A stretch of DNA of 64,000 nt, from contig RXIX01000004.1 in assembly GCA_003989075.1 (NCBI GenBank), positions 1 to 64,000 of the forward strand, given 5' to 3'. Origin of the DNA: Candidatus Competibacteraceae bacterium. GTDB taxonomy: Bacteria > Pseudomonadota > Gammaproteobacteria > Competibacterales > Competibacteraceae. The position numbers and the translations under genes were made by a program. Of this stretch, positions 53,910 to 64,000 are shown one piece after another. The notes under the pieces were generated by a model. The model saw only the letters and a list, made by a program, of their open reading frames with translations. It was not told the DNA's origin and ran no database searches. Each line of letters starts with the position of its first letter. The first letter of the stretch is position 1.

Positions 53910-54431
53910 ATGACCCTGACTTTCGCGCATTACGAGCGCTGCATCGACACGGTGCGGGCGCGGCATCCGGATATGCCCCAGCAGGCGGTGGTGCTGATGC
54001 GGCTGGCCCATCATGTGTTCCGGGCGCTGCATGAGCAGCTCGATGGTTTCTTCGCTGCACATGATTTATCCACCTCAGCCTGGGCGGTACTGATAATGAT
54101 TTACAGCATGCCGGACCGGACCATCACACCTTCGGAGGTCAGCGCAGCCGTGGTGCAATCACGCACCCACATGACCCGCGTTGCTGATGATCTGGTCGCG
54201 GCGGGCCTGATCGAACGGGCCAGCGACAGCAGCGATCGGCGGCGTGTGGTGCTGCGCTTGACGGCACAGGGCGTGGCCCGCATCGAACAGCTGTTACCGC
54301 TGACCTGGACCGCATACACAGCGGCGCTGGCTGCCTTTTCAGCCGATGAAACCGCCCAGCTCGAAACCCTGCTGCGCCGCTGGCTGGCGCATCTGGAGCA
54401 GCGTCCGACGAGCGGAGATCCGCAGCGATGA
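53910..54431 (+). CDS. MarR-family transcriptional regulator of the emrAB operon
   Basis: 173 residues with a winged-helix DNA-binding domain (about 60-135): ITPSEVSAAVVQSRTHMTRVADDLVAAGLIERASDSSDRRRVVLRLT, whose recognition helix and wing are typical. Start at the ATG 53910; the frame can be read further upstream but crosses the operator. Predicted repressor released by a small hydrophobic or phenolic ligand. Its stop overlaps the emrA start (ATGA), so it is in the same transcript. Confidence 0.9.
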   Translation: MTLTFAHYERCIDTVRARHPDMPQQAVVLMRLAHHVFRALHEQLDGFFAAHDLSTSAWAVLIMIYSMPDRTITPSEVSAAVVQSRTHMTRVADDLVAAGLIERASDSSDRRRVVLRLTAQGVARIEQLLPLTWTAYTAALAAFSADETAQLETLLRRWLAHLEQRPTSGDPQR

Positions 54432-55690
54432 GCGCACAACCGCAGGACACTGTTCCCGCGACTCCAAACGGCAGGCGTCGCCGCGCGCTGCTCATCCTGG
54501 CCACCCTGTTCACCCTGCTCGCCAGCGGCGGCGGCTATTACTGGTTTTACTACGGACGCTGGCAGGTCACCACCGACAATGCCTATGTCGGCGGCAATGT
54601 GGTTCAGATCACACCGCAGATCGCCGGCACCGTGGTCCGCGTGCTGGCCGATGACACTGATCTGGTTGAACAGGGCCAGCCGCTGGTACAGCTTGACGAC
54701 GCCGACGCTCAGGTGCAATTGCAACTGGCGGAAGCCAATCTGGCCGACGCAGTGCGCGCGGTGCGCGGCCTGTACGCCAATGACAATCAATCACGCGCCC
54801 AGATCGCCCAGCGCAGCGCCGATCTTGATCGTATCCGCTTCGAAGCCGAGCGCGCCGAGACCGCCGCCCGTCAGGCCCGTGACGAATACCAGCGGCGCGA
54901 GATGCTGTTCCAGAAGAAATTCATTTCCAGCGAAACCCTGCAGACCGCGCGCACCGCGCTCGATAGCGCCAGCGCCGCGCGCGATGCCGCTCAGGCAGCG
55001 GTTGAACAGGCCCAGGCCGCAGTGCGCGCCGCCCGCGAACAGCGTAGCGGCGCCGAAGTCCTGATCGATAACACCTCGGTCGAAACCCATCCCCGGGTCG
55101 CGGCCGCCGCGGCCAGGGTCAAGGAAGCCTTTCTGAATATCGCCCGCACCACCATCGTCGCTCCGCTGCGTGGCTATGTAGCCAAGCGCAGCGTCCAGAT
55201 CGGTGCACAAGTCGCGCCTGGCACGGCCCTGATGGCGGTGATCCCGCTCGGTGATCTGTGGGTGGATGCCAATTTCAAGGAAAGCGAACTGGAAAACGTG
55301 CGCATCGGGCAGCCGGTCACGCTGCGCGCCGATCTTTATGGCAGCGACGTGCACTACAGCGGGCGGATCGCCGGTCTGGCTGCGGGCACCGGCGGAACCT
55401 TTGCCCTGCTGCCGCCACAGAACGCCACCGGTAACTGGATCAAGATTGTGCAGCGGGTGCCGGTGCGCATCACCCTCGACCCGGTGACGGTAGCCGAACA
55501 CCCGCTGCGGATCGGCCTGTCGATGCGCGCCACTGTGGACACCCATCAGCGGGATGGCGACGTGCTCGCCCGCGAACCGAATCATGAGGCGCGCTACAGC
55601 ACACCGGTGTTCGCGGCGCAGGCGCAAGCCGCCGAGGCACGCATCGCCCGCATCATCGAGGCCAACCGGCGCGGCGGCGGCAAATCGTGA
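54428..55690 (+). CDS. emrA: EmrA-type membrane fusion protein (HlyD family)
   Basis: Periplasmic adaptor of a multidrug efflux pump. 420 residues: short cytoplasmic N-terminus, one membrane helix at about 21-41, biotinyl-lipoyl halves (TTDNAYVGGNVVQITPQIAGTV; TIVAPLRGYVAKRSVQIGAQV), a long coiled coil between them (about 115-215), and a beta-barrel (GDLWVDANFKESELENVRIGQPV). A four-base overlap with the EmrB start couples their translation. A TolC-type outer channel is not in the window. Confidence 0.92.
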   Translation: MSAQPQDTVPATPNGRRRRALLILATLFTLLASGGGYYWFYYGRWQVTTDNAYVGGNVVQITPQIAGTVVRVLADDTDLVEQGQPLVQLDDADAQVQLQLAEANLADAVRAVRGLYANDNQSRAQIAQRSADLDRIRFEAERAETAARQARDEYQRREMLFQKKFISSETLQTARTALDSASAARDAAQAAVEQAQAAVRAAREQRSGAEVLIDNTSVETHPRVAAAAARVKEAFLNIARTTIVAPLRGYVAKRSVQIGAQVAPGTALMAVIPLGDLWVDANFKESELENVRIGQPVTLRADLYGSDVHYSGRIAGLAAGTGGTFALLPPQNATGNWIKIVQRVPVRITLDPVTVAEHPLRIGLSMRATVDTHQRDGDVLAREPNHEARYSTPVFAAQAQAAEARIARIIEANRRGGGKS

Positions 55691-57234
55691 ACATTAACGC
55701 CACGGAACGCGCCCTGCCGGCAGCGATGCGCGGCGGCCAGTTGGCGCTGGCGACCTTTGCCCTTGGCCTGGGCGCGTTCATGAACATCCTTGATCTGACC
55801 ATCGCCAACGTTTCGGTGCCAAGCATCGCCGGCGATCTGGGGGTGAGCTTTACCCAGGGTACCTGGGTGATCACCTCCTACGCGGTGGCCGAGGCGATCC
55901 TGCTGCCGCTGACCGGCTGGCTGGCGCTGCGCTTTGGCGCGGTGCGCCTGTTCGTCAACGCCACCCTGCTGTTTACCCTGGCCTCACTGCTGTGCGGGCT
56001 GGCACCGAGCTTTCCCGTACTGCTCACGGCGCGGGTGATGCAGGGCGTGGTTGGCGCCTCAATGATTCCGCTGTCGCAGACCCTGCTGACCAGCGTCTAT
56101 CCGCCACAGCGGCGCGGCCTGGCGCTGGGGCTGTGGTCGATGACCACGATTCTCGGCCCGATCATCGGCCCCCTGTCGGGCGGCTGGCTGACCGAGAACC
56201 TGTCCTGGCACTGGATTTTCCTGATCAACCTGCCGATCGGCCTGATCGTTGCCGGCCTGGTGAGCTGGCTGTTTGCCGATCGGGAAACGCCGCGCCGGCG
56301 GCTGCCGGTGGATTATGTCGGTCTTGGCCTGCTGGTGATCGGTATCGGCGCGCTGCAGATTCTGCTCGACAAGGGGAATGAACTGGACTGGTTCGGCTCG
56401 CCGCTGATCATTGGCCTGGCTGCAGTTTCAGTGGTGGCGCTGGCCTTCTTCACCGCCTGGGAATTGACCGACGATCATCCAGTGGTCGATCTACGCCTGT
56501 TCGGGCGGCGCAACTTCGCGATAGGCGTGACCTGCCTGATGATCGGCTCGATCGCCTTCTTCGGCACCGTGGTGGTGCTGCCGCTGTGGCTGCAAAGCTA
56601 TCAGGGCTACACGCCACTGTGGGCGGGCAAGGTGGTGGCCTTTGGCGGCGTGCTGGCGCTGCTGCTCGGACCGATCATCGGCGCCAACATTCATCGCCTC
56701 GATGCCCGCGCCGTGGCTACCTTTGGCTTTACCGTGTTTGCGCTGGTGGCATTCTGGAGCGCGCGCTTCACGCCGGATGTCGATTACTGGACGCTGGCGC
56801 TCAGCCGGCTGTTCATGGGCGTAGGCATCAGCTGTTTTTTCCTGCCGCTGGTAACGATCAATCTCTCCGGGCTGGCGCCGGGCCAGCTCGCCGCTGCCAC
56901 CGGGCTGCAGAACTTCATGCGCAACCTCGGCTCCAGTTTCGGCACGGCGATCATGACTTCACTGTGGGATCACAAGGGTATCGAACACCACGCCCGGCTG
57001 GCCGAGCAGGTCACCGCCTACAACCCGCTGGCCACGCACTATCTGGATCAGTTGCACACCATTGGCCTAGGTGACACGCAGGCCCTGGCGCAACTCGATC
57101 GCACCCTGACCACGCAGGCCTATCTACTGTCCACCGACGCGGTGATGTGTATCAGCGGCATGCTGATGCTCAGCCTGATTGGCCTGATCTGGTGGGCCAA
57201 GCCGCCATTCACCGTGCGGGGCGGTGGCCATTGA
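55687..57234 (+). CDS. emrB: EmrB-type drug:H+ antiporter, MFS DHA2 family
   Basis: 515 residues, 14 predicted helices. DHA2 marks: LDLTIANVSVPSIAGDLGVS in TM1, the loop LALRFGAVRLF, motif C-like ILGPIIGPLSGGWL, and NLPIGLIVAGLVSW. The GTG start at 55687 overlaps the emrA stop. Pumps hydrophobic toxic compounds through the EmrA-TolC route; substrates unknown. It ends 16 bases before the convergent yciO stop. Confidence 0.93.
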   Translation: MNINATERALPAAMRGGQLALATFALGLGAFMNILDLTIANVSVPSIAGDLGVSFTQGTWVITSYAVAEAILLPLTGWLALRFGAVRLFVNATLLFTLASLLCGLAPSFPVLLTARVMQGVVGASMIPLSQTLLTSVYPPQRRGLALGLWSMTTILGPIIGPLSGGWLTENLSWHWIFLINLPIGLIVAGLVSWLFADRETPRRRLPVDYVGLGLLVIGIGALQILLDKGNELDWFGSPLIIGLAAVSVVALAFFTAWELTDDHPVVDLRLFGRRNFAIGVTCLMIGSIAFFGTVVVLPLWLQSYQGYTPLWAGKVVAFGGVLALLLGPIIGANIHRLDARAVATFGFTVFALVAFWSARFTPDVDYWTLALSRLFMGVGISCFFLPLVTINLSGLAPGQLAAATGLQNFMRNLGSSFGTAIMTSLWDHKGIEHHARLAEQVTAYNPLATHYLDQLHTIGLGDTQALAQLDRTLTTQAYLLSTDAVMCISGMLMLSLIGLIWWAKPPFTVRGGGH

Positions 57235-57250
57235 GCGTGCACCGGACGGT

Positions 57251-57871
57251 TCAGAGAAACGGGCTGGCGTCACCGAGGCCCTGGCGGACCAGTTGCGGCG
57301 CGTCCTCCGTCAAATCGAGCACGGTGGTCGGCTCGTGCTGACCGGGACCGCCATCGACGATCAGATCCACCGCGTGCGTCAGGCGATCCTCGATCTCCTC
57401 AGGATCGGACAGCGGCCACTCGTCGCCGGGCAGCAGCAGGGTGCAGCTCATGATCGGCTCGCCCAGTTCCGCCAGCAGCGCGCGCACGATGGCGTTATCG
57501 GGAATGCGCAGGCCGATGGTCTTGCGGCGCGGGTGCTGCAGACGCCGCGGCACCTCATGGGTCGCCTGCAGCAGAAAGGTGAACGGCCCCGGTGTGGCGG
57601 CCTTAAGCAGCCGATAACGCTGGTTGTCCACCTTGGCGTAGGTGGCGATCTCCGACAGATCGCGGCACACCAGGGTGAAATTGTGGTGACGGTCGGTCTG
57701 GCGAATGGCGCGGATGCGCTCGGCTGCTGCCTTGTCGCCGAGCCGGCAACCGAGTGCGTAGCTGGAATCGGTAGGATAAATAATGACATCACCGGCACGC
57801 AGCCGCGCCACCGCCTGGCTGATCAGGCGCGGCTGCGGATTGGCGGGATGAATTTGTAAAACGCGGCTCAT
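57251..57871 (-). CDS. yciO: YciO/YrdC/Sua5-family protein
   Basis: 206 residues, single Sua5/YciO/YrdC domain: VIIYPTDSSYALGCRL, HHNFTLVCRDLSEIATYA, TPGPFTFLLQAT, RRKTIGLRIPDN and DLIVDGGPG. The family makes or uses threonylcarbamoyl-AMP for t6A; YciO paralogues have a partly changed active site and an uncertain role. Start at ATG 57869-57871 with AAGGAA upstream; no C-terminal SIS-type Sua5 domain. Confidence 0.9.
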   Translation of the reverse strand: MSRVLQIHPANPQPRLISQAVARLRAGDVIIYPTDSSYALGCRLGDKAAAERIRAIRQTDRHHNFTLVCRDLSEIATYAKVDNQRYRLLKAATPGPFTFLLQATHEVPRRLQHPRRKTIGLRIPDNAIVRALLAELGEPIMSCTLLLPGDEWPLSDPEEIEDRLTHAVDLIVDGGPGQHEPTTVLDLTEDAPQLVRQGLGDASPFL

Positions 57872-58018
57872 GGCCTTATATTCCTTGAAATCACAGAGGT
57901 TCACATCGATCGGGCAAGGTGCCAGCACGTCACCCGCCGGTCAAGAGAGCGACCGCCCGCGGCCGCTTTTCTTTTGCCCGATCCCGCTCCTGGCCCGCAA
58001 CGAAAATCCGCAACCCGC

Positions 58019-58570
58019 ATGAAACTGCTGTTCGACTTCCTGCCCATCGCCCTGTTCTTCGTCGCCTACAAGCTGGCTGATATCTATGTGGCCACTGGGG
58101 TGCTGATCGTCGTCACTCTCGCCCAGGTCGGCTGGGTCTGGCTGCGCCAGCGCCGGGTCGAGAAACTGCCGCTGTTCACCGCCGGACTGGTGCTGGTGCT
58201 GGGCGGGGCTACGCTGCTGCTGCATGACCCGGTGTTCGTCAAGTGGAAACCAACGGTAGTCAACTGGCTGTTTGCCATCGCCTTCATCGGCAGCCTGTTC
58301 ATTGGCCAAAAACCGCTGCTGGCACGGATGCTGGGTGAACAACTGGAACTTCCGCTGCCGGTCTGGGTCAAGCTGACACTTGCCTGGGCAATTTTCTTCC
58401 TCGCCATGGGTGCCGCCAATCTCTACGTCGCTTTCACGTTCGATGAAAACACCTGGGTCAACTTCAAGCTGTTTGGCATGCTCGGTCTGACCCTGCTGTT
58501 CGTACTGGCGCAGGCTGCCTACATGAGCCGCCATATCAAGCCTGACGACACCTCCTCGAAGGAGCTTTGA
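58019..58570 (+). CDS. yciB: YciB/IspZ inner-membrane septation protein A
   Basis: 183 residues, five helices: LLFDFLPIALFFVAYKLADIYVATG, FTAGLVLVLGGATLLLHDPVFVKWKPTVVNWLFA and FAFTFDENTWVNFKLFG-like segment are the conserved parts. YciB influences cell-envelope synthesis and division in E. coli. Heads a tight group yciB-yciI-bolA-PPIase; yciI starts three bases after it. Confidence 0.95.
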   Translation: MKLLFDFLPIALFFVAYKLADIYVATGVLIVVTLAQVGWVWLRQRRVEKLPLFTAGLVLVLGGATLLLHDPVFVKWKPTVVNWLFAIAFIGSLFIGQKPLLARMLGEQLELPLPVWVKLTLAWAIFFLAMGAANLYVAFTFDENTWVNFKLFGMLGLTLLFVLAQAAYMSRHIKPDDTSSKEL

Positions 58571-58573
58571 GCT

Positions 58574-58876
58574 ATGCTCTATGCCATTCTCGGTCGCGAT
58601 ACACCCAACAGCCTGGACCGACGCCTGTCGGTACGGCCCGCCCACCTGGAGCGCCTGCATGTGCTGCTCAATCAGGGGCGGCTGGTGCTGGCTGGACCGC
58701 TGCCAGCCATCGACAGTCCCGATCCTGGCCCCGCCGGATTCCAGGGCAGTCTGGTGGTGGCTGAATTCGCGTCGCTCGACGAAGCCCGCGCCTGGGCTGA
58801 TGCCGATCCCTATGTGGCCGCCGGTGTTTACGCAGCGGTTGAGATCTATCCCTTTCGGCAGGTTCTGCCCGCATGA
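58574..58876 (+). CDS. yciI: YciI family protein
   Basis: 100 residues, a small ferredoxin-like fold. Conserved: [33 protein letters not shown] (with the putative active His) and [18 protein letters not shown]. Function unknown; proposed to be related to muconolactone isomerase-type catalysis. Ends in a four-base overlap with the BolA start. Confidence 0.92.
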   Translation: MLYAILGRDTPNSLDRRLSVRPAHLERLHVLLNQGRLVLAGPLPAIDSPDPGPAGFQGSLVVAEFASLDEARAWADADPYVAAGVYAAVEIYPFRQVLPA

Positions 58877-59142
58877 GCAGTGCCCGGGTCGCCCTGATCG
58901 AGCAACGCCTGCGCACCGCACTGAGTCCAGAGCTGCTGGAGATTCGCGATGACAGCGCCGCGCACGCCGGCCATGCGGGTGCCCGCGACGGTGGCCATTT
59001 CACCGTGCGCATTATCGCCGCTGCCTTTACCGGCAAAACTCTTCTTCAGCGCCATCGCCTCGTCAATGCGGCGCTGGCCGATCTGATGCACCGGGATATT
59101 CACGCCTTGAGTATCAAGGCCAATGCCCCGGATGAAACCTGA
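58873..59142 (+). CDS. BolA family protein
   Basis: 89 residues. The signature is [25 protein letters not shown], then [27 protein letters not shown]. BolA proteins pair with monothiol glutaredoxins to handle [2Fe-2S] clusters or bind DNA. The histidine in HRLVNAAL used in cluster contact is present. Overlaps yciI by four bases and is 37 bases upstream of the PPIase. Confidence 0.92.
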   Translation: MSSARVALIEQRLRTALSPELLEIRDDSAAHAGHAGARDGGHFTVRIIAAAFTGKTLLQRHRLVNAALADLMHRDIHALSIKANAPDET

Positions 59143-59179
59143 CCTGTCCACTCTGCAAACTAGACTTCTGGAAACGCGC

Positions 59180-60100
59180 ATGAAAAAACCAAGCAAACTG
59201 ACTCTCCCCCTGCTGGCGCTGTCTTCGGCGCTGTTGCTGTCTGGCGTGGCGCTGGCTGCCGATGATAAGAAGCCCGAAGCTGCCGCTGCCGCGCCCGCTG
59301 CCGCCACGCCCAGCTTCACCATTCCCGATCCGGTCGCGGTAGTGAATGGCAAGCCGATCAGCAAGACTGCATTTGAGCTGTACGCCCAGCAGTTGCGCGG
59401 CAAGGCCAAGATCGACTCGCCCGAGTCCAGCAACGCGCTGGTCCAGCAACTGGTGCTGGAAGAACTGCTGGTGCAGGAAGCCAACAAGCAGAAACTGGCC
59501 GATGACCCGCAGGTCAAACAGCAGTTTGAAATGATTCAGCGCAGCCTGCTGGCCAGCACCGTGATTCGGCGCATGCTGAGCGAGAGCGCACCCAGCGAAG
59601 AGGCCATCAAGAAGGAATACGATAATGCCGTTGCGGCGATGAAGAGCAAGGAATACAAGGCCGCACACATCCTGGTCGATTCCGAGGATAAGGCCAAGGA
59701 GATCGTCGCCGAACTGAAGAAGGATGCCAGCAAGTTCGCCGAACTGGCCAAGACCAAGTCCAGCGACAGTTCCGCGGCCAATGGCGGCGATCTGGGCTGG
59801 TTCACGCCGGGCATGATGGTGCCGCCGTTCGCGCAGGCAGTAGCCAAGCTGGACAAGGGCCAGATCAGCGAGCCAGTACAAACCCCGTTCGGCTGGCATG
59901 TGATTCTGCTGGAAGATGTGCGCGACGCTACGCCGCCGTCGATGGATGAGCTCAAGCCGCAGATCGCGCAGATGCTGCAGAGCAAGATGGTCAACGATTA
60001 TCTGGAGAAGCTGAAGTCCGGCGCCAAGATCGAGGTGACCGAGATTCAGGTCAGCGCCGCCGTGCCGGCTGCCGATGCCGCCAAGGACGAGAAGAAGTAA
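59180..60100 (+). CDS. Periplasmic parvulin-type peptidyl-prolyl isomerase
   Basis: 306 residues. Signal peptide MKKPSKLTLPLLALSSALLLSGVALAA, an Ala/Pro-rich linker, a SurA/PrsA-like helical chaperone part (about 55-155), then one rotamase domain: KAAHILVDSEDKAKEIVAELKKDASKFAELAKTKS across 170-205 and LGWFTPGMMVPPF ... TPFGWHVILLED. It folds exported proteins. Chosen start at 59180; an ATG 19 codons upstream would hide the signal. Convergent with ligA. Confidence 0.9.
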   Translation: MKKPSKLTLPLLALSSALLLSGVALAADDKKPEAAAAAPAAATPSFTIPDPVAVVNGKPISKTAFELYAQQLRGKAKIDSPESSNALVQQLVLEELLVQEANKQKLADDPQVKQQFEMIQRSLLASTVIRRMLSESAPSEEAIKKEYDNAVAAMKSKEYKAAHILVDSEDKAKEIVAELKKDASKFAELAKTKSSDSSAANGGDLGWFTPGMMVPPFAQAVAKLDKGQISEPVQTPFGWHVILLEDVRDATPPSMDELKPQIAQMLQSKMVNDYLEKLKSGAKIEVTEIQVSAAVPAADAAKDEKK

Positions 60101-60112
60101 GCGTCTGACCAT

Positions 60113-60139
60113 GGGGAGCCGTCCACCGGGCTGCTCCCC
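60113..60139. terminator. Hairpin between the convergent PPIase and ligA genes
   Basis: Seven-base-pair stem GGGGAGC (60113-60119) / GCTCCCC (60133-60139) with a 13-base loop. It has no U tract on either strand, so its use as a bidirectional terminator is uncertain. Confidence 0.4.
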
Positions 60140-60148
60140 GGTCTGCTG

Positions 60149-63062
<2,914 letters not shown>

Positions 63063-63126
63063 GAATCACAAGCCCCGGATTGCGTCTGTCGCAATCAGAT
63101 TTCACCGCAATAAACACCGAGAATGG

Positions 63127-63164
63127 CAAACCCCAGCCGACTGCTCGGCAGTGGCGGGGGTTTG
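63127..63164 (-). other. Long hairpin in the smc-zipA gap
   Basis: CAAACCCC.GCC (63127-63138) pairs with GGC.GGGGTTTG (63153-63164), one mismatch, and an inner CTGC/GCAG stem extends it. Without a U tract on the minus strand; it would sit in the zipA leader RNA if the promoter at 63179-63207 is used, or could be an attenuator after smc. Confidence 0.5.
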
Positions 63165-63178
63165 GTTATTAATGACGT

Positions 63179-63207
63179 TATATACTAAAAGTCCGGGGTT
63201 TTCACAA
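63179..63207 (-). promoter_or_regulatory. Likely sigma-70 promoter of zipA
   Basis: On the minus strand TTGTGA (63207-63202) and TATATA (63184-63179) are separated by exactly 17 bases. It stands about 117 bases upstream of the zipA start in the gap after smc, where AT content rises. Confidence 0.6.
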
Positions 63208-63225
63208 AGGTAGCACGGCTGATAT

Positions 63226-64000
63226 TCAGCCCACGCCGGCCAGTTGCGCCGCCGCGTCGACATCGACTGCCACCAGCCGGGACACACCCGGTTCCTGCAT
63301 GGTCACGCCAATCAGGTGCTGGGCGATTTCCATGGTTGCCTTGTTGTGGGTGATGAAGATGAACTGCACCCGCGTCGACATATCGCGTACCAGCGCGCCA
63401 AAACGGCCGACATTGGCCTCATCCAGCGGTGCATCCACCTCGTCGAGCAGGCAAAACGGCGCCGGATTGAGCTGAAAAATCGCGAATACCAGAGCCACTG
63501 CAGTCAGCGCCTTCTCGCCACCCGACAGCAGGGTGATCGAGCCGATACGCTTGCCGGGCGGCTTGGCCATGATCGTGACCCCGGCCTCCAGCATATCCTC
63601 CTGGGTCAGCTCCAGATGCGCCTGACCGCCGCCGAAGAGTCGTGGAAACAGTTCCTGCAGGCCAGCATTGACCTGCTCAAAGGTTTCGCGAAAGCGGGCG
63701 CGGGTCTCACGATCCATCTTGCGCATCGCATTCTCCAGAGTGGCCAGCGCTTCCAGCAGATCGGCATCCTGGGCATCGAGATACTGCTTGCGCTCCGACA
63801 ACTGGGCGAATTCCTCGATAGCGGCCAGGTTGATCGGTCCGAGCCGCTGAATGCGCCGCTCCAGTTGCTCCAGGCGCACCAGCCAGGTGCCCTCCTCCGC
63901 CACGGCTGGCAGCGTCGGCACCAGCGCCTCGGGCGTGGTATCCAGGGCCTGCAACTGCTCACACAGATGCTGCTCGCGTACCCGGGCCTCGCCCAGCGCC
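63226..64000 (-). CDS. smc: Chromosome segregation protein SMC, C-terminal part (cut by window end)
   Basis: The frame is open to base 64000; about 258 codons are present, the last of the usual ~1160. Seen: the end of the coiled coil (RLERL-type [25 protein letters not shown]), then the C-terminal ATPase head with the ABC signature [20 protein letters not shown], Walker [17 protein letters not shown], and the switch histidine in [17 protein letters not shown]. The ScpA and ScpB partners are encoded at 50.7-52.1 kb. It is followed by zipA after 163 bases. Confidence 0.95.
   Translation of the reverse strand, partial: ALGEARVREQHLCEQLQALDTTPEALVPTLPAVAEEGTWLVRLEQLERRIQRLGPINLAAIEEFAQLSERKQYLDAQDADLLEALATLENAMRKMDRETRARFRETFEQVNAGLQELFPRLFGGGQAHLELTQEDMLEAGVTIMAKPPGKRIGSITLLSGGEKALTAVALVFAIFQLNPAPFCLLDEVDAPLDEANVGRFGALVRDMSTRVQFIFITHNKATMEIAQHLIGVTMQEPGVSRLVAVDVDAAAQLAGVG

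Overview
This window is a GC-rich piece of a gammaproteobacterial chromosome. The class is inferred from ZipA (a gammaproteobacterial division protein), from the rlmE-ftsH-folP-glmM-tpiA-secG-tRNA-Leu order, and from uvrC-pgsA followed by tRNA-Gly/Cys/Leu. Most of the sequence is housekeeping. No transposase, integrase, phage gene or CRISPR array was found. Genus cannot be told from this window; a phasin and a phosphoribulokinase point to PHA storage and possibly, but not necessarily, autotrophy.

Layout. 1-8 kb: a cut branched-chain amino-acid-type binding protein, ttcA, a small YdcH-like protein, a phasin carrying a C-terminal helix-hairpin-helix, a large DUF349 protein, a DMT exporter and a phosphoribulokinase. 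8-26 kb: a minus-strand block with nuoABCDEFGHIJKLMN (all 14 complex I subunits, C and D separate), a DUF2818 gene behind nuoN, a strong hairpin terminator, and then only the A/B-fused and C subunits of an Mrp cation/proton antiporter. 26-33 kb: tRNA-Leu(GAG), secG, tpiA, glmM, folP, ftsH and rlmE, read in the same direction as nuo, with yhbY divergent. 33-36.5 kb: tRNA-Leu(TAA), tRNA-Cys, tRNA-Gly, pgsA, uvrC.

36.6-46.4 kb is the most accessory-looking part: a ZIP-type metal transporter with a cyclic-nucleotide-binding domain inserted in its middle, a 16-repeat Sel1 periplasmic protein, a complete terZABCDE operon (tellurite/stress resistance) and a stand-alone TrpB2. 46.4-53.8 kb: a GNAT enzyme, a DUF4124 protein, a squalene-synthase-fold protein lacking the catalytic aspartates (resembling complex I assembly factor NDUFAF6), a YciK-like SDR, rluB, scpB, scpA, trpS and an M50 protease. 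53.8-57.2 kb: a MarR-emrA-emrB efflux operon with a clear palindromic operator on its -10 box. 57.2-64 kb: yciO, yciB, yciI, a BolA gene, a parvulin PPIase, ligA, zipA and the C-terminal end of smc.

Themes that tie genes together: proton-pumping energy metabolism (Nuo, DUF2818, Mrp A/B+C, possibly the NDUFAF6-like protein), metal and stress handling (CNBD-ZIP, Ter, Sel1, EmrAB), and chromosome/cell-division functions (ScpAB, Smc, ZipA, LigA). No wholly new multigene system stands out. The best leads are the inserted CNBD in a ZIP transporter, the phasin-HhH fusion, the NDUFAF6-like protein and the incomplete Mrp unit behind a terminator.
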